A stretch of 64,000 bases of DNA from Icerya purchasi (lineage: Eukaryota; Arthropoda; Insecta; Hemiptera; Monophlebidae), in the NCBI GenBank assembly GCA_039619475.1, contig CM077115.1, positions 296,919,756 to 296,983,755 of the forward strand, read 5' to 3'. The stretch's first letter is position 1. Every line of letters starts with the position of its first letter. Shown here piece by piece: positions 24,561 through 36,812 of the stretch. The translations under genes and the position numbers were made by a program. Under the pieces are notes generated by a model, which ran no database searches, was not told the DNA's origin, and was given only the letters and a program-made list of their open reading frames with translations.

Positions 24561-25499
24561 TATCATTAATAAGACTAAAGAAAAAATACCCTTAATTAAT
24601 CCTCCAAAAATAATTTCACTTAATATACTTCGGTTAAACAGTTGTGTAAATTAACTACAATAAAAAATAACATATGTAATTAGAAGTATGTATATGTAAA
24701 AGTAAAATGATACAAACTTAAAAATATACATAACAGAATTAAAACTTCTGCAACCCAAAAATTTGCATACTTTATAACTTACATCTACATCTTATTTTTA
24801 CAGGAATTAAATTTGTTTATCATTAATTAAACGTTACTGTACATGAACCATAACAAAATAAAAATAAGTAAATTTGTTATTTTACACATTCCACATTACC
24901 GCCAAATGCCGGCAATCGATACCTGCAGTGAAGATTAATTAAAATAAAATGTTAATATTAAAAATTATGGTTTTTATTGAATATACTGACTCACGAAAAT
25001 AAACCCTTATAAAATTTTTGATTTTTAATGTAAACTTAAAAAAAATAAACTCGTAAATCATTAAATCAAAATTAGTTTTAAATTTTGACAATATTCTAAT
25101 AAAAATTGAAATTTTACGCAATAAGCTAACAATTTTAGATTGTTTTCTTATTTTTTTTGTAACTTGTATAATATGTATTTAAATTTTTTAAATTTTCTTA
25201 TTTAATTTACAAACACAATGGCTTAAAAATTTAAAATTAAAATCATTAAATTACTTCTAATACTATCTACTATCTAATCGAACAACGTGTGTTTTAATTT
25301 ACTTAATTTAATTAAAATTTTAAAATATAACTACTGATATAGTTCGACTTATATACAGACCGTGATGACTAACTAAATGGTAAAACTGCAATGACGTTAT
25401 TTATGAAGTTGTTAAAAGTTTTGAAACTGTTATTTACAATTACGTCATTATAATATTATACAAAATCTACAACAAGAGAATATTTATTAAAGTACACGA
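24561..25499. other. No gene recognised
   Basis: Very AT-rich, with no recognisable coding or repeat structure. Confidence 0.5.
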
Positions 25500-26203
25500 T
25501 TCTTTTTATATAGTTTTGCACGGTCATACTCGCATGTATAAGATTAATGTTCGAAGCTAATATAGCTATATCGTCTGCATATGTAGCCATGATGGTTTGG
25601 TTTAATACTGGCAAATAAAAGGTATAAAAACAGAATATAGAACTGACCCCAACAAGCTACTTTGCGGGACAGAAGTTAGAATCCCCCCCCCCCTACCCCC
25701 ACAGATACTGTACCATTAATTTTTATCAAAAAGGTCCTGTTTTGTAAATAAGATAAAACAAACTAAGTACATATCTATTCGAAGAATTTTTCTCAGTTTA
25801 TGTAAAAGCCTTATATGCAAAACTTGGCTGAACTCCTGGATTACATCCACGAAGACCACGAAACACACTTCTGTCTTCTCTAAAACTGATGAAATCGCGT
25901 CCACCAGTCTATTGGCACTGCTGGGCAGTAGAATGTCGCGCTCTTAATCCAAAACAATAATTTAGAATGATATTATTATTTGTTAGCAATGGATAGATTC
26001 TTTGTAAGATTAACTTTTCCAGAATTTTTGATAATGAGTTCAATAAACTAATTGGCCGATACGACGATACCGAAGTTTGAGGTTTGTTAAGTTCCAACAT
26101 CATTAGTACCTATAATTGATTTCTTCCACAACTGTGGGAAGTAACCTATTCGTAGAATGATATTGAATATATAGCAAAGTAGAATGGCAGCTATTTTTGT
26201 CAA
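25500..26203 (-). pseudogene. Jockey-like LINE reverse transcriptase fragment
   Basis: The minus strand frames give NIILRIGYFPQLWKKSII, then SSYRPISLLNSLSKILEKL, then FGLRARHSTAQQ, then FVVFVDVIQEFSQVLH and finally ATYADDIAILASN. This is the ordered RT motif set (YRPISLL, FG.R..HST, LD...AFD, YADD) of Jockey-type LINEs. There are stops, frameshifts and a C-run at 25683-25693 that breaks the frame before the VPQGS-like motif (seen as VPQSSLLGSVLYSVF). The YADD centre survives but the element is dead. Confidence 0.8.
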
Positions 26204-26600
26204 ATGAAACACGTTCCCGACAAATAGCGATTTTTCCAACAATATATCACATACCCAGGAACAAAAATATTTATTATTTTCCAAAATTTCGAGCTTTCGG
26301 CGCCTCGAGGGTCTAATTTTAAAGCTGGAAATCCAGATGTTCCAAACTAGAGAAATATACAGAGATGCGCATATTTTTAACCGCGTTGAAAATTTTTAGC
26401 TGTAAACTCGCGGCTCTAAGGGGGGCGTCAGTTTTAACCTTTTTTTGAATTTTTTGGAAACTTTAGAAGTTTCGTTTAAGGAAATGAAATACGTTTTCTT
26501 TCCAAACAAATAGCGAGCTTTTCAATGATGTATTACATGGCCGTGGAATAAAATATTTTTTTCAAAATTTTTGAGCTTTTAGCGCCCTAAGGGTCTAAAT
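26202..26600. repeat. Tandem duplication, 280-bp period
   Basis: The segment beginning AAATGAAACACGTT at 26202 recurs as AAATGAAATACGTT at 26482. Both run through CAAATAGCGA, ATCACATACCC/TTACATGGCC and end at GCGCC..AGGGTCTAA. The copies are clearly related but diverged. Confidence 0.6.
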
Positions 26601-27089
26601 ATAGATTTGTAAGCTTTTTTCCTATGAAGCGGTTCTTTACACATTTGTTTGCAATACATTTTGGTTTTTCCAATGTTTTTACTCGGGCTTATACTTACAT
26701 GAACTTCTCTTTTTTTCTGTTTTTGGCCCAGAAGCGAGATTTAAACAATTTTTTACTGTAATTTTTTGATTTGATGAAAGGATTCCTGCATTTTATTTTG
26801 TATTTTGAATTTTACTTTTATAGGTTTATCTGGTGATGAGTTGTATATATAAGTGATTTTTGAGGTCGTTTTAAATACTATATTACGTATTCTTGAAGGG
26901 TTTTTGTTTTTTGCCACTCAGGGTAATCGGTCATCTTGAAGTTACAAATCTTTTAAAAGAGAATTTTAATTGTAATTTATGTTCCAAATATGAATTTTAT
27001 AAGTCAAACGGTTCATGAGTTATTGGTTTTTATTTGATATTTTTGTTGTTTCTGAACCATCTTATTAGGATTCCATACATTACATGTTT
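26601..27089. other. No gene recognised
   Basis: AT-rich sequence between a tandem repeat and a LINE, with nothing identifiable. Confidence 0.5.
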
Positions 27090-28335
27090 ACAGAATCCTA
27101 AAAAAAGAAAAGTAAAAACCGAAGTAACCAGCTACTGGCCAGACGCGCTAACAAATACTCTGGACAAACTATTAGAAAAAATTGTTCAAAAAAGGTTAAT
27201 TTCGACCCTCAAAGTGAACAACATATTTAGTCCCCACCAATATGGATTCTACAAATTTCGCTCAGCAATTAAAGCTATTGTATATAAATCTTGAACTCAC
27301 GATTCAGAAGGCATTTAATAAACATACTTCTATGCTGTCTTCTTTGACCTTCAAAAAGCGTATGACACGGTATGGAGATATCAGGTTCTTACTAGCCTGC
27401 ACAAAACAGGAATCCGCCTGTTTTATATAACGCTTCCTAACAAACAGACAAATCAAAGTTTGGTTAGAGGACACCTATTTGCAGCTGTTTCACATGGAAA
27501 ATGGGGGGCCTCGAGGATGTGTCCTTAGTGTAACACTTTTCCAGCTTCCAAAGCTCTGTTCTGTATTCTTGGCTGAATCCTTCACTATCTTCAAGTGTCT
27601 TAAATTTTTTTCCTCCGCTCCGCCTCTTTCTAAATACCTCATACAGATCCATCCAGTGTTCTAATGTTTGTTTGCAACTTTTACACAAATAATGCAATCA
27701 TACAACGCATCCTTCTCCTCCGCAATCTCCTTATTCAATCCCAAATTTCTATATATTTTATGTGGATCCCCAGTCATATCGGTCTTCCAGTAACGAGACC
27801 ATTGATCGAACTGTTAGGGAAGCTTCCCTGCCACCATCCATTTCCTCATACTTCTTTTTACTATTAATATGAAATCCTTCCTGAAATCCCTTATAATTAA
27901 ATCCTGGAAACGATTATGAAGCTCTAATCAACAAAACTACCTTTTCCTTGTTAAACCAACCTTCTATCTCAGATCCCCTTTCCCTTCCATTCAAGGAAGA
28001 AAAATATTATACTTACCAGACTTAGGATTTCCCACTCCCGGCAGATCCATTCTCATCTCCTACAACACGTCGATCTTCCTCTTTGTCCATTTTGCCAAAG
28101 AGCGCAGCTTTCCATTCCCTACTTAATGACATCTTGTTATTTTCTTATGGCACTTAGAGCCCAGCATAGCTTCTCCCCTTCCATACTACAACTCCTAGCT
28201 GATTCTTCCTGTCATATCTGCAATGCGATCCCATTCCTCCATTCCCTTAACCTCCTAAGTTCAATTTAGCATCCCTTCCATTCCCCCGACGTGCATGGCT
28301 CATTTGAGGAGCCGGCGCCTGTATAATGTAACATA
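27090..28335 (+). pseudogene. Jockey/I-type LINE with RT centre deleted
   Basis: On the + strand: EVTSYWPDALTNTLDKLLEK, NIFSPHQYGF, AVFFDLQKAYDTVWRYQV (shifted frames) and GGPRGCVLSVTLF cover the fingers and palm of the RT. The sequence then passes directly to NNAIIQRILLLRNLL and FMWIPSHIGLP, which is the RNase H end. The YADD region between is missing, so about one domain was deleted. The 3' end (about 28300-28350) has gaggagccggcgcc followed by an ATAATA-type tail. Frame breaks are common. Confidence 0.75.
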
Positions 28336-28814
28336 ATTATAATAATGATAATAACTATTAAATTTTTCATTCTTACAGTTTTTTTCATTGAATGGAAACC
28401 CGCATACATATTGAAAAAATTAAAATTTATTTTTATAGATTAATATTCTGTGCCAAATCTTGATTTTTAAAAATAAGAGCAATATAAAATTATTTTACAT
28501 ACTGATATATTTATTTGATTAACTATTTTATTGCATCTAATAACGATTAAACAAATTATATATTAATTACAACGTAATTCTTAGGCAACCTCCCATTAGA
28601 AAAACTGTCCCAATTTTATGTAACGTTTGTTATATTTTATAGGATTTTTGTGATTATGTTATATTCATATGGACTGATTTAGAATTACATTGTAAATTTT
28701 GATCATCTTATACAAAGTATAGAAGAGAAAGAGACAGAAATGTAAGCAAGAGGGGTCAAGGAGTACAGCCCCTTGTGAAGCCAAAATGGCTGAATTATAT
28801 ATATATATATATAT

Positions 28815-30200
28815 TATCTTCTTCTTCTTCTAGTGTCCATTATCGAAGGTTGGCCACAATAAGTGAAATACTGGATCTGTTCCTGGCCGAATGAAGTAAT
28901 CTTCTGCGTCCTTTTCGTCTATGGCCTTTCATTTTACCTTGTATAATTAACTGCACCAGTTCATATCTATTGTATCTCATACTGTGTCCTAAGTACGCTA
29001 GCTTCCATTTTTTGATGCTGGATACTAGCTCTCTGTTTTGCCCCATTCTTTCTAGAACCTTTTTATTTGATATGCAGTAAATCCCACTATATTTTCAGAA
29101 TTCTCCTGAAAACCCACATTTTGAACGCTTCTAGGTTTTTTATGCTTGCACTTTTTAACGCCCATGCCTCTATCCAGTATAATAAAACTGAATACACATA
29201 GCATTTGACCATCCTATATCTTAATTTGAAGCTAAGATTTTTATTGCTGAACAGGGATCTCATTGTAATAAAAACTGATCTTGCTTGTTCATTCCTCGAT
29301 CTGATTTCTTTACCCGGATTCATATCATAATTTAATAGATAACCGAGGTATTTAAATGATTTGACCACTTCATTGGTCTCTTTACTTATAGTTATCCTTG
29401 GCCGTGCTATCTTATTCTTACTGAATACTATTACTTTTGTTTTCTGCATGTTTAAGTGTAATCCTGAATTTTGCATGGCAGATACAATTTTATTCAGTAA
29501 TATTTGTATATCCTGTACTGTATTTACTACTAACGCCAAGTCGTCTGTGTATCTAATATTGTTTATTATCCGTCCATTCACTTTGATGCCCTCTTCAGAT
29601 TCCTTTAGTATTTGCTGTGTATAATTCTCTGCATACAGATTGAACAATAGCGGCGACATACCACACTCTTGTAGTACACCTTGATTAATTGGTATGTAAT
29701 TTGTAAGACCATAATCAATTTTCAAGGCCGCTGTCTGTCTCCAATATATCTGTTTTATTATATTTATATCTCGTTGGTCTACTTCAGCTCTTTTCAAGTT
29801 TTACTGTATCAAATGCCTTCTGTACATCTAATGTCTCATCATGCACACTAATGCGCTTCCTTTGTTGCTAGTGATTTCCAGAATCTGAACTTTGTGTTTT
29901 GATATTGCTTCCTCCTGTTTCTTGCTGATTCGATTGTCTTTATGAACATCTTTAGTATGTGGTTTTTTTAGCTGATTAGTCCGTAGTTTTGACATTTGGT
30001 GACGCTCCCTTTTTCTGGTACAAGAACAAAGGTCAATCACAACCATTCTTACGGTATTTCTCCTGTTTCATAAACATTGTTGAACAGACTGGCTACTGTA
30101 TCCAAGTTTTTTTCCTCAATCATTTTTATTATTTCCACACATATATTGTCGGGGCCTGGTGCTTTTCTGTGATGCATTGATTTTATTGCTAGTACAGATT
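28815..30200 (-). pseudogene. LINE reverse transcriptase, long copy with YTDD
   Basis: A 236-residue frame at 29797-29087 carries GMSPLLFNLYAE, RYTDDLALVV, FKYLGYLLNYDM and ends in MWVFRRILKI. The residues upstream in other frames (ARPRQYMCGNNKND, NYRTISL-like stretch, DVQKAFDTV) and downstream (KWKLAYLGHSMRYN, IQGKMKGHRRKGRRR) complete the RT to C-terminus order of a non-LTR retrotransposon. The catalytic YADD is YTDD here, and GVPQG is GVLQE. At least three frameshifts or stops are present. The 3' end abuts TA- and CTT-repeats at 28797-28830. Confidence 0.85.
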
Positions 30201-30204
30201 CTGG

Positions 30205-31090
30205 TGTTAGTATTAGTAATGTGGAATTTATGTAGTTTCCGAGATCTGAACGGCTCTAAAATTATTCATAGCAGCACCTCAAGACAGAAAGAGAATGCAA
30301 GAATATCGATTGGAAATAACAAGTTAACACATCTATTATACACGGATGACATATTATTTGCAAATAGCTTGAAAGAATTATAAGAAATTCAAAAATAGGG
30401 CTTAAAATAAACATAAACAAAACCAAATACACGTACAAAAGCTTGTAGTAGATAACAACAGTAGCATATACAAATATATATAGATATACAAGAAATGAAA
30501 AGAGTGAATAAATTCATTTATTTAGTTCAATTGATGATTGGAGGGCAAAATATCCAAAAAAATTCAATTAGTGCGGATAATTTTTTCAAAACTTAGGAAT
30601 ACACTTAAAGACACTAAAACAACCCTAAATCTGAAAAAGGGGCGTTTGACCAGTGTGTTCTGCCAGTCTTAACATATGAGTATGCTAGTGAAACATAGGT
30701 GATAACAAAAAAAAAAAAAAAAAACAGAATAAAAGATAAGCTCCAATCAACAGAAAATAGAATGGCTTATGTTGGGTATCATATTGAAGGATAAAGGAAC
30801 AAAAAAGCGTATCTGAAAAATAATAAGGGTAATAGACGCAGTATATATCACTAAAAATAGTAAACGGAGATAGTATGATTATGTGATTAGAAGTAAAGAT
30901 CAATGGATAAATCTGTCAATATCATGAAAACCTGATGGAAAACAAGCTTTAGGACAACCAAAAAAATGCTAGATAGATGAAATTCAGAAATTTAGGGTAA
31001 ATTGGCAGCAGGAAGTACAGGATCATGACTCTTGGAAAAAATTGGAAGATACTTTTATCCAGCAGTGGATTGATAATAGCTAGAGAAGAA
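30205..31090 (+). pseudogene. Second, unrelated LINE remnant, + strand
   Basis: Frames include RISIGNNKLTHLLYTDDILF (an RT palm), KFIYLVQLMIGG, a VLPVLTYEYAS block, and at the end DSWKKLEDTFIQQWIDNS. That closing stretch matches the DSWR.LEEAYVQQW end of a widespread insect LINE family. The copy is riddled with stops. It is head to head with the minus-strand LINE to its left, and its RT sequence differs clearly from it. Confidence 0.7.
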
Positions 31091-31214
31091 AATTAAGTTG
31101 TATTTTAAATATCTTTTTTAATATCTAACTCCAATTCTGATGAAAAAAAGATAACTTATTTGTTATACATTAGAAGACTATAAAATTTAAAATATTTCAT
31201 GTTCAATTCCAAAA

Positions 31215-31380
31215 CTGTATTTAAATTTTCATCAGCCGAAAGCTGAAAACTTATGCCATATTTCAAATTTTAACAGCCTAATGTCGAAAACCTAATTTAC
31301 ATTTTTCAAGGATGTAAGTTGTATTAAATTCAATCCTTGTTATTATTTGTCTTTCAAGTCCTAGTCACCACAGATTATAG
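31215..31380. repeat. Diverged partial copy of the AAGCTTAAGC MITE
   Basis: The segment reads cagccgaaagctgaaaac, gccatatttcaaatttt, tttttcaaggatgtaag and tctttcaagtcctag. These line up in order with the right half of the MITE at 31990-32556 (cagccgaaagcttaagcc, atatttcaaattc, tttttcaaggacataag, gctttcaagccctg). The left half is not recognisable. Confidence 0.6.
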
Positions 31381-31989
31381 ATTACTGTTTATTCACATTT
31401 AAAAAATTGGTTAATACAGCTGTATACAATCAACTAATTATTTTGCCGGCTATGGTTTCATTATGATGAAAGCCTGAGGCGAAATTATATAACACAAATT
31501 TTAATGTTTGGTAACCATTATTAAACTTTAAAATAGTCAACAGGTAAAAAAAAAAAAAACAAAAGTTCATAACTTGTGGTTTACCAGTCATACCCAAGTT
31601 ATATTTTTATATTTTATATAAACGCAATGAAACCTAAAAGTCTAAACTTAATAAAAATAAAATTAATCTTACTTTGTATTATAAAAACTGAAAAATTATG
31701 AGAGTTATTATTAATAGGGCAAACCATTATTTTTATTTGATTTTTAGTGATAATTTGTTTATAGTAACATTATTTATTTTATAATTTTATCAGTAATAAA
31801 CCGTTTAATAAGTATTTCATTAAAATACCAGAAATTCTATTAAACGAAATTGATTTCTATGCCTAAATAATAACCTGATATATTTTATAACTAAATTAAA
31901 TAACAATTAAAATTTTTTAAACAATAATCTTTAAAATACTTATCCGTTTACTAAGTAGAAAGCTATACTTTGTTAAACTTCCATTCAAT

Positions 31990-32556
31990 CAGGGCTTGAA
32001 AGCCAGCCGAAAGCCAAAAGCTAAAAGCTGAAAGCTAATCATTTTTAGATGTCATAAGCTTAATCCAAAAGCCATATTTAAATATGCATAAGCTAAAAGC
32101 CTAAAGCTTAAGCTATATTCAAAATTTAAAAAGTCCAAAGACGAAAACGTAAGCTGTATTTTTAAAAAAGCTAAATTAAGCTTTATATTCCGCTTAATCT
32201 TTTTTTTTTTTAAATTTCTTGATTTTACATTTTGACATAATTAATCGCATAAGAAATTGTCTTTAAAAACTATTATTTTTGTGCGTAAAGAAAAAAGTTG
32301 AAGTTTCAATAGTAATGCTTAATAGTTTGATGCATAGTAATTAGTAAATGATTTTAATTAACTTCTATTGAAATTCATTTCGTAAGCCGAAAGCTGAAAG
32401 CTTAAGCTGTATTTTAAATTTTTAGCAGCCAAAAGCCGAAAGCTTAAGCCATATTTCAAATTCAAACAGCCAAAAGTCGAAAGTTTAAGCTGCATTTTTC
32501 AAGGACATAAGCTGTATTAAGTTTAAGCCGTATTATTATTCAGCTTTCAAGCCCTG
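31990..32556. mobile_element. hAT-type MITE with 8-bp target duplication
   Basis: The element starts CAGGGCTTGAAAGC and ends GCTTTCAAGCCCTG, a perfect 14-bp inverted repeat. It is flanked on both sides by the direct repeat CATTCAAT (31982-31989 and 32557-32564), the 8-bp duplication expected of hAT transposition. It is 567 bp long, has no coding capacity, and is packed internally with variants of AAAGCTTAAGC and its neighbours CCGAAAG. A partial relative lies at 31215-31380. Confidence 0.88.
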
Positions 32557-32564
32557 CATTCAAT

Positions 32565-32943
32565 CCCTAAAACTTTTCTAGCACTATTGAAGTAAGTTTG
32601 TGAAGTATTCAATTTGCTTTTAATTTTGAAAAAAAATAGTTTTTCATATTCGTGTATATCATTTAGTGTTTTAGAAAAATTTTTCGAGGAAATAAAATTT
32701 GAAATAAGATTATAGTGAATAAAATCAGAAATAAATATGTCTATTAGGTGGCGAAGTTAATTATATCGATACATAATTATCGAATTTATATTGATAGAAG
32801 TAGGACTACAGAACAACAAATGAGATTTTGCCAATTGGAATTGTCGGCGATAACGTTGGATACCGTAGTGATGTTGCCTGTAAATGATAACCGAATAAAA
32901 TAATTTCAAAATGCGGATTTAAATTATTATAGAAGTAGTTAAA
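32565..32943 (+). promoter_or_regulatory. ERP44 5' flank / likely promoter
   Basis: The 380 bp between the MITE and the ERP44 start codon should hold the promoter. It contains the octamer TATCGATA at 32764-32771, which is the DRE element bound by DREF in promoters of Drosophila housekeeping genes. No TATA box is placed convincingly. The motif is seen directly; its use here is inference from fly biology. Confidence 0.45.
32764..32771. promoter_or_regulatory. DRE-like octamer TATCGATA
   Basis: A perfect palindromic DRE core about 175 bp upstream of the ERP44 ATG. Confidence 0.4.
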
Positions 32944-32982
32944 ATGGAATCTCCTTATTTACTTTTTTTGATATACTTTATG
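32944..32982 (+). CDS. ERP44: ERP44 exon 1 (signal peptide)
   Basis: The first ATG of the gene model opens MESPYLLFLIYFM, thirteen codons of hydrophobic signal peptide, followed by donor gtaagt in phase 0. ERP44 is the protein-disulfide-isomerase family chaperone of the early secretory pathway that retains clients lacking KDEL by forming mixed disulfides. The ATG context is AAAATGG. The chosen start is supported by the phase match to exon 2 and by the fact that the signal core continues there. Confidence 0.82.
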
Positions 32983-34411
32983 GTAAGTAAAAATTGTTCA
33001 ATAAATTCACCTTTGTAATTACATAAAATAAGTGTTTTTTCCTTTCGTTAAACTTTACGGGTGAAATGCGGAATTATATATACGAAAACTATTAATATTG
33101 CTTTGAAAAATTATTTCTTTAGTTAATTAAAATAGACAATTGTACTAATATTTATACATTACCATCTAAATATTTTCAAAATAACATGAAAGATATATGC
33201 TATTCTGTATTCTGATTTCATATATTTGCAAAGAAAAATGGTGCATTTTAAATTTTCTTTTAATGTTTAACTTTTATCTTATTGCAAGTGGTTTTATATG
33301 TAGTATTAAAACGTAAGTTTTTATTAGGGCCATAAAAAAAATTATTAACGAGTAAGGTAGATCTCAATTTAATAAATAATGGTAATTCATTTTGGTTATT
33401 GTTTGGATTAGGAACGTAAAACACTTTTTACCTTTAATTTTCTCTCATTTTATTATAAATTTATTGTCTCTTTGTATTAATAAATGGAATAATTTATGTT
33501 AGTTGTTGGTTAGATACGGATACCAATACATCAGTCTGCTTAAAAAAGGTTTACAATGTATTTCTATATATCCTTTTTTTTTTTTTTTATAATGAATTAT
33601 TTTCTAAGGTAAATTTATAAAATAATTTGGTGTAAACTGGAAGTAATAACGATATAGTAGCCAATAAGGAATCACTTCGAATTCTGATAATTTTTAGTTC
33701 GATTCACCATAAAGATTTTCTTTTACTTTTGATTAAGATTACAATATACATCGTTAAAAACTAATTTAAAATTAATTCTAATGTTCTACAATTTAAAGCT
33801 AATTTCAACCTAATACAACTCTATATCAATATAACTAATTGTCTTATAAAATGTAACGGATTTCTTACTTTCATGTGAATGAAGTCTAATCAGTAAATTA
33901 AACGTCTGTAGTAAGAGCGCGACAAGTGCTTCAGATGCTCTGAACCACTCTATAAAGTAGTACTTGTTGAATATTTGATTTTTGCAATAGAAATATCTTG
34001 AATTTATATCGCAGTAATTTATTGAATACGTGACAATTGCAGATTTGATATTAGAGAATTTGTTGCATTCATTATTGATGGTAAACATTATTTCTGGATT
34101 TTCATGGTGGCTATTTGAATACATTCATTTAAAAAATCATTATGTAGCATAATTTGGTAATTAAGGAATTGGTTTTAAGTTATTTTCGACCCTACAATCT
34201 ATTCTGATCTATAAATAATGAATTGATGAACCTTGTGTGGGATAACAAAAGCTTTCAAAATCTCAATCCGAATAATTTACTTATGGATAAGTGAAACATA
34301 TTTCAGGTTATTTCATTAAAAAGTGTTTTTATGAATAAACTTATATAATGTTTAATTATTTTTTCTGGAAAAGTTACAAATATTTGTTTGACACAAGTTT
34401 TTTTATTTTAG
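32983..34411 (+). other. ERP44 intron 1, no element recognised
   Basis: 1.4 kb of AT-rich sequence between phase-0 splice sites. A 104-codon open frame on the minus strand (33810-34124) has no familiar motif and probably occurs by chance. Confidence 0.55.
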
Positions 34412-34487
34412 GTATCATGTTTTTGGAGTAATTACATAGACTGCGGAGCTTTACAATTAACCAGTTCGAATTTGGATAATATTCTTG
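34412..34487 (+). CDS. ERP44: ERP44 exon 2 (signal peptide end, mature N-terminus)
   Basis: Twenty-five codons plus one base, beginning VSCFWSNYIDCGALQLTSSN and ending in NLDNIL. Acceptor is ttttattttag and donor is gtatgt. The G left over joins CA at the next acceptor to make Ala, giving LDNILAQNELVV, which matches the family order: a ..LTxxNIDEIL helix leading directly into the first strand of the thioredoxin domain. Intron 1 is 1.4 kb and shows nothing recognisable. Confidence 0.88.
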
Positions 34488-35179
34488 GTATGTTTTTTAT
34501 ATCGAATAAAATAGATTCATTTGATAAAAAAAAAAAAATCGATGGCCGTATTTGATTTTTATGGATTAATTGAATGGGCAGTAGGGCCATACTCACGTGC
34601 TGTATTAATTTAATCGCAGGCCAACAAAAAATAGTTTATTAAAATGTCTAAAACGGCATTTTTCATTCAACTGAACTAGAATTATATATTATTCAGCTGT
34701 TAGGAATGTAGTTTTTTAATACACGTCTTTCTGAGCCATTAAAATATCTAATGTTTTTTTTTATAGGGCCTACAATTTCTTGATAAATTGTTACATGAAA
34801 TGTATATATTTTAATTACTTAAGTGCTCATAAACCCCGAATGATTACGTAAAGTAATCCAACTCATTGCTGAATGTTTTTCTTAGTCTTGCGTACTTTTC
34901 ACATTTTTCCCGCGGGTCTTCTTTCCTCTTCCGTTCATTTTGTCCCTATTTTCTTACGGATTTTATTCTTTGACATCACGTTCTATTTTTGTATTTTGTT
35001 TTTATATGTGTTTTTATCTTCAATTTTTAATGGGGTTGTGTTTGTGCTTTCTGTACATCAATCCTGATTTGTCTGATCCATGTTGTTGTTGACTTAACTT
35101 GTATGTATGTAAGAACTTCATTAATAAGTCTTGTAAATGAGGGTTTATTAATTTGTCCCTAGAATTTTAGGCTTTTTTT

Positions 35180-35840
35180 TTTTAAGATTTGCAGCTAGGG
35201 TGGACTTCTTATTGTGGAACAGAATCTGCGTCCCTTTCGGCTAAGAATTTTTCTCACGTTTTTCGTCCTTCTTCCAAAATATATATTCTATTTATGTAAA
35301 TTGCACGTGTAAGTGATTCGTTTAGCACTTTTGGTGTAACTACCGTATTGTAATGTCTGATCTTTGTGTATATGTGCATGCATTTTTTTTATTGTAAATA
35401 TTGGTCAAGGTGATGCCCCCTTAATTTTTTATAGTCTAGTCTTCAGTGCGTCTTTTCTCTCCTCCAGTAAGTTCGATGATTTTTCTTAGATACTTAAAAT
35501 GTGCGACTCTACTTATTTGCCCATATTTTATATTTAATTTTTGGATGTCTAATTTGGAGCATCTTTTGAAAAGATATCGTAGGCGTACTCTCTTGGCATA
35601 TTTTTCAATTAATTGCTGTTGTTTCGTTAGTTGCAAGAATGACTACGTCGTTTACGAAAGTATGAAATTTCTACTTGATTTTTGGGTCTTTTTGGCTTCC
35701 AGTGTCCATTGTTTCCTAGCTTTTTTTCAGTTTCCTGATGACTTTATTCTGGACTAGATAGAAGAGGAGCGCACTTGATTATTGTGTACTTTTGTTGGCT
35801 CGCTGTAATCGTATTTTAGTTTATTGTAAATTTCTTGAAT
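35180..35840 (-). pseudogene. LINE fragment, minus strand, in ERP44 intron 2
   Basis: The minus strand gives LTKQQQLIEKYAKRVRL, then KIKYKIWANK in an adjacent frame, and VAHFKYLRKIIELTGGEK. This is the LINE region after the RT palm (QAKKVGLQISFEKT…KFKYLGEWI). Downstream FWKKDEKREKNS continues the pattern weakly. It is truncated at both ends. Confidence 0.55.
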
Positions 35841-36812
35841 ATAAATTACTATCTTTTTATGAATCATAAATGCCACTTCCAAAAGTGGAGTGCCTTTGGC
35901 GATTAACTTTTCTATTTTGCTTCTAAATGTGTGATAGTACCCATGATCTACTATGTCTTGATGTATAATAAATGTATAAACACTGACTAGTTTCGAACTA
36001 TATCGTTCATATAGTTTAAAAATAGTCGTTGTTTTATATTTTGTTTTTTAATTATCGCAATATATATTGTATGTTTTTTATATCTATATTATTAATCAAG
36101 AAACAAATGTCAAGCAGTATCAGTTTCCCCTAATTGTAGTATTTATATATATCAGACTGTAAATAGCGCAGAGTTATTTGTGATGATTAAAATTCTGTAT
36201 TCAGGTAGAACTTAAATAAAAATTTATATTATTATTTTTTAAAGTTAATAAGAAAGAGCATATACGTTAATATACCCGTGTTGAACTACCCTTAACTGAC
36301 TTAATTAAAAATTATTTCGATTCATTAAATTTTTTTTGTGTAGTATAGTGTTTTTTTTAATTAATTTTAATTCAACAAATTCTATGGGTCTTTTGGAACT
36401 ACAATTTAAAAATACACGCCTAATTAAAATGGTCTTAAACATTTTTTAGAAATCTAGGCTATGAAAATATGTAAATCTTAGGGAAAATTGAAAATAGTTA
36501 AATAACTCTCTTATATAGTTTTACTTTTATTTTCTATAAAATATAATCCATTTTCGTTTTGACGTAATTTTAAAATTTTAAAATCCATCGGTTTTATAAT
36601 TACATATTCAATAAGCTTGCTTAATTTTCATTTGCTGTGTCGAGATATTTAAAACATTTGTAACTAGAAATATTATCTTACTACGTGAAAAATGGATATA
36701 ACTGTACGAAAATTTCTACTAAAGTAAAATAAAATACGGGGTTTTTTAGGATTTAAAATTACGTTTAAATGAATGCTAGATTTTTTTTTTGAGATTATAC
36801 TTAAAAATTTAA
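35841..36812. other. No gene recognised
   Basis: AT-rich intronic sequence without identifiable repeats or domains. Confidence 0.5.
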
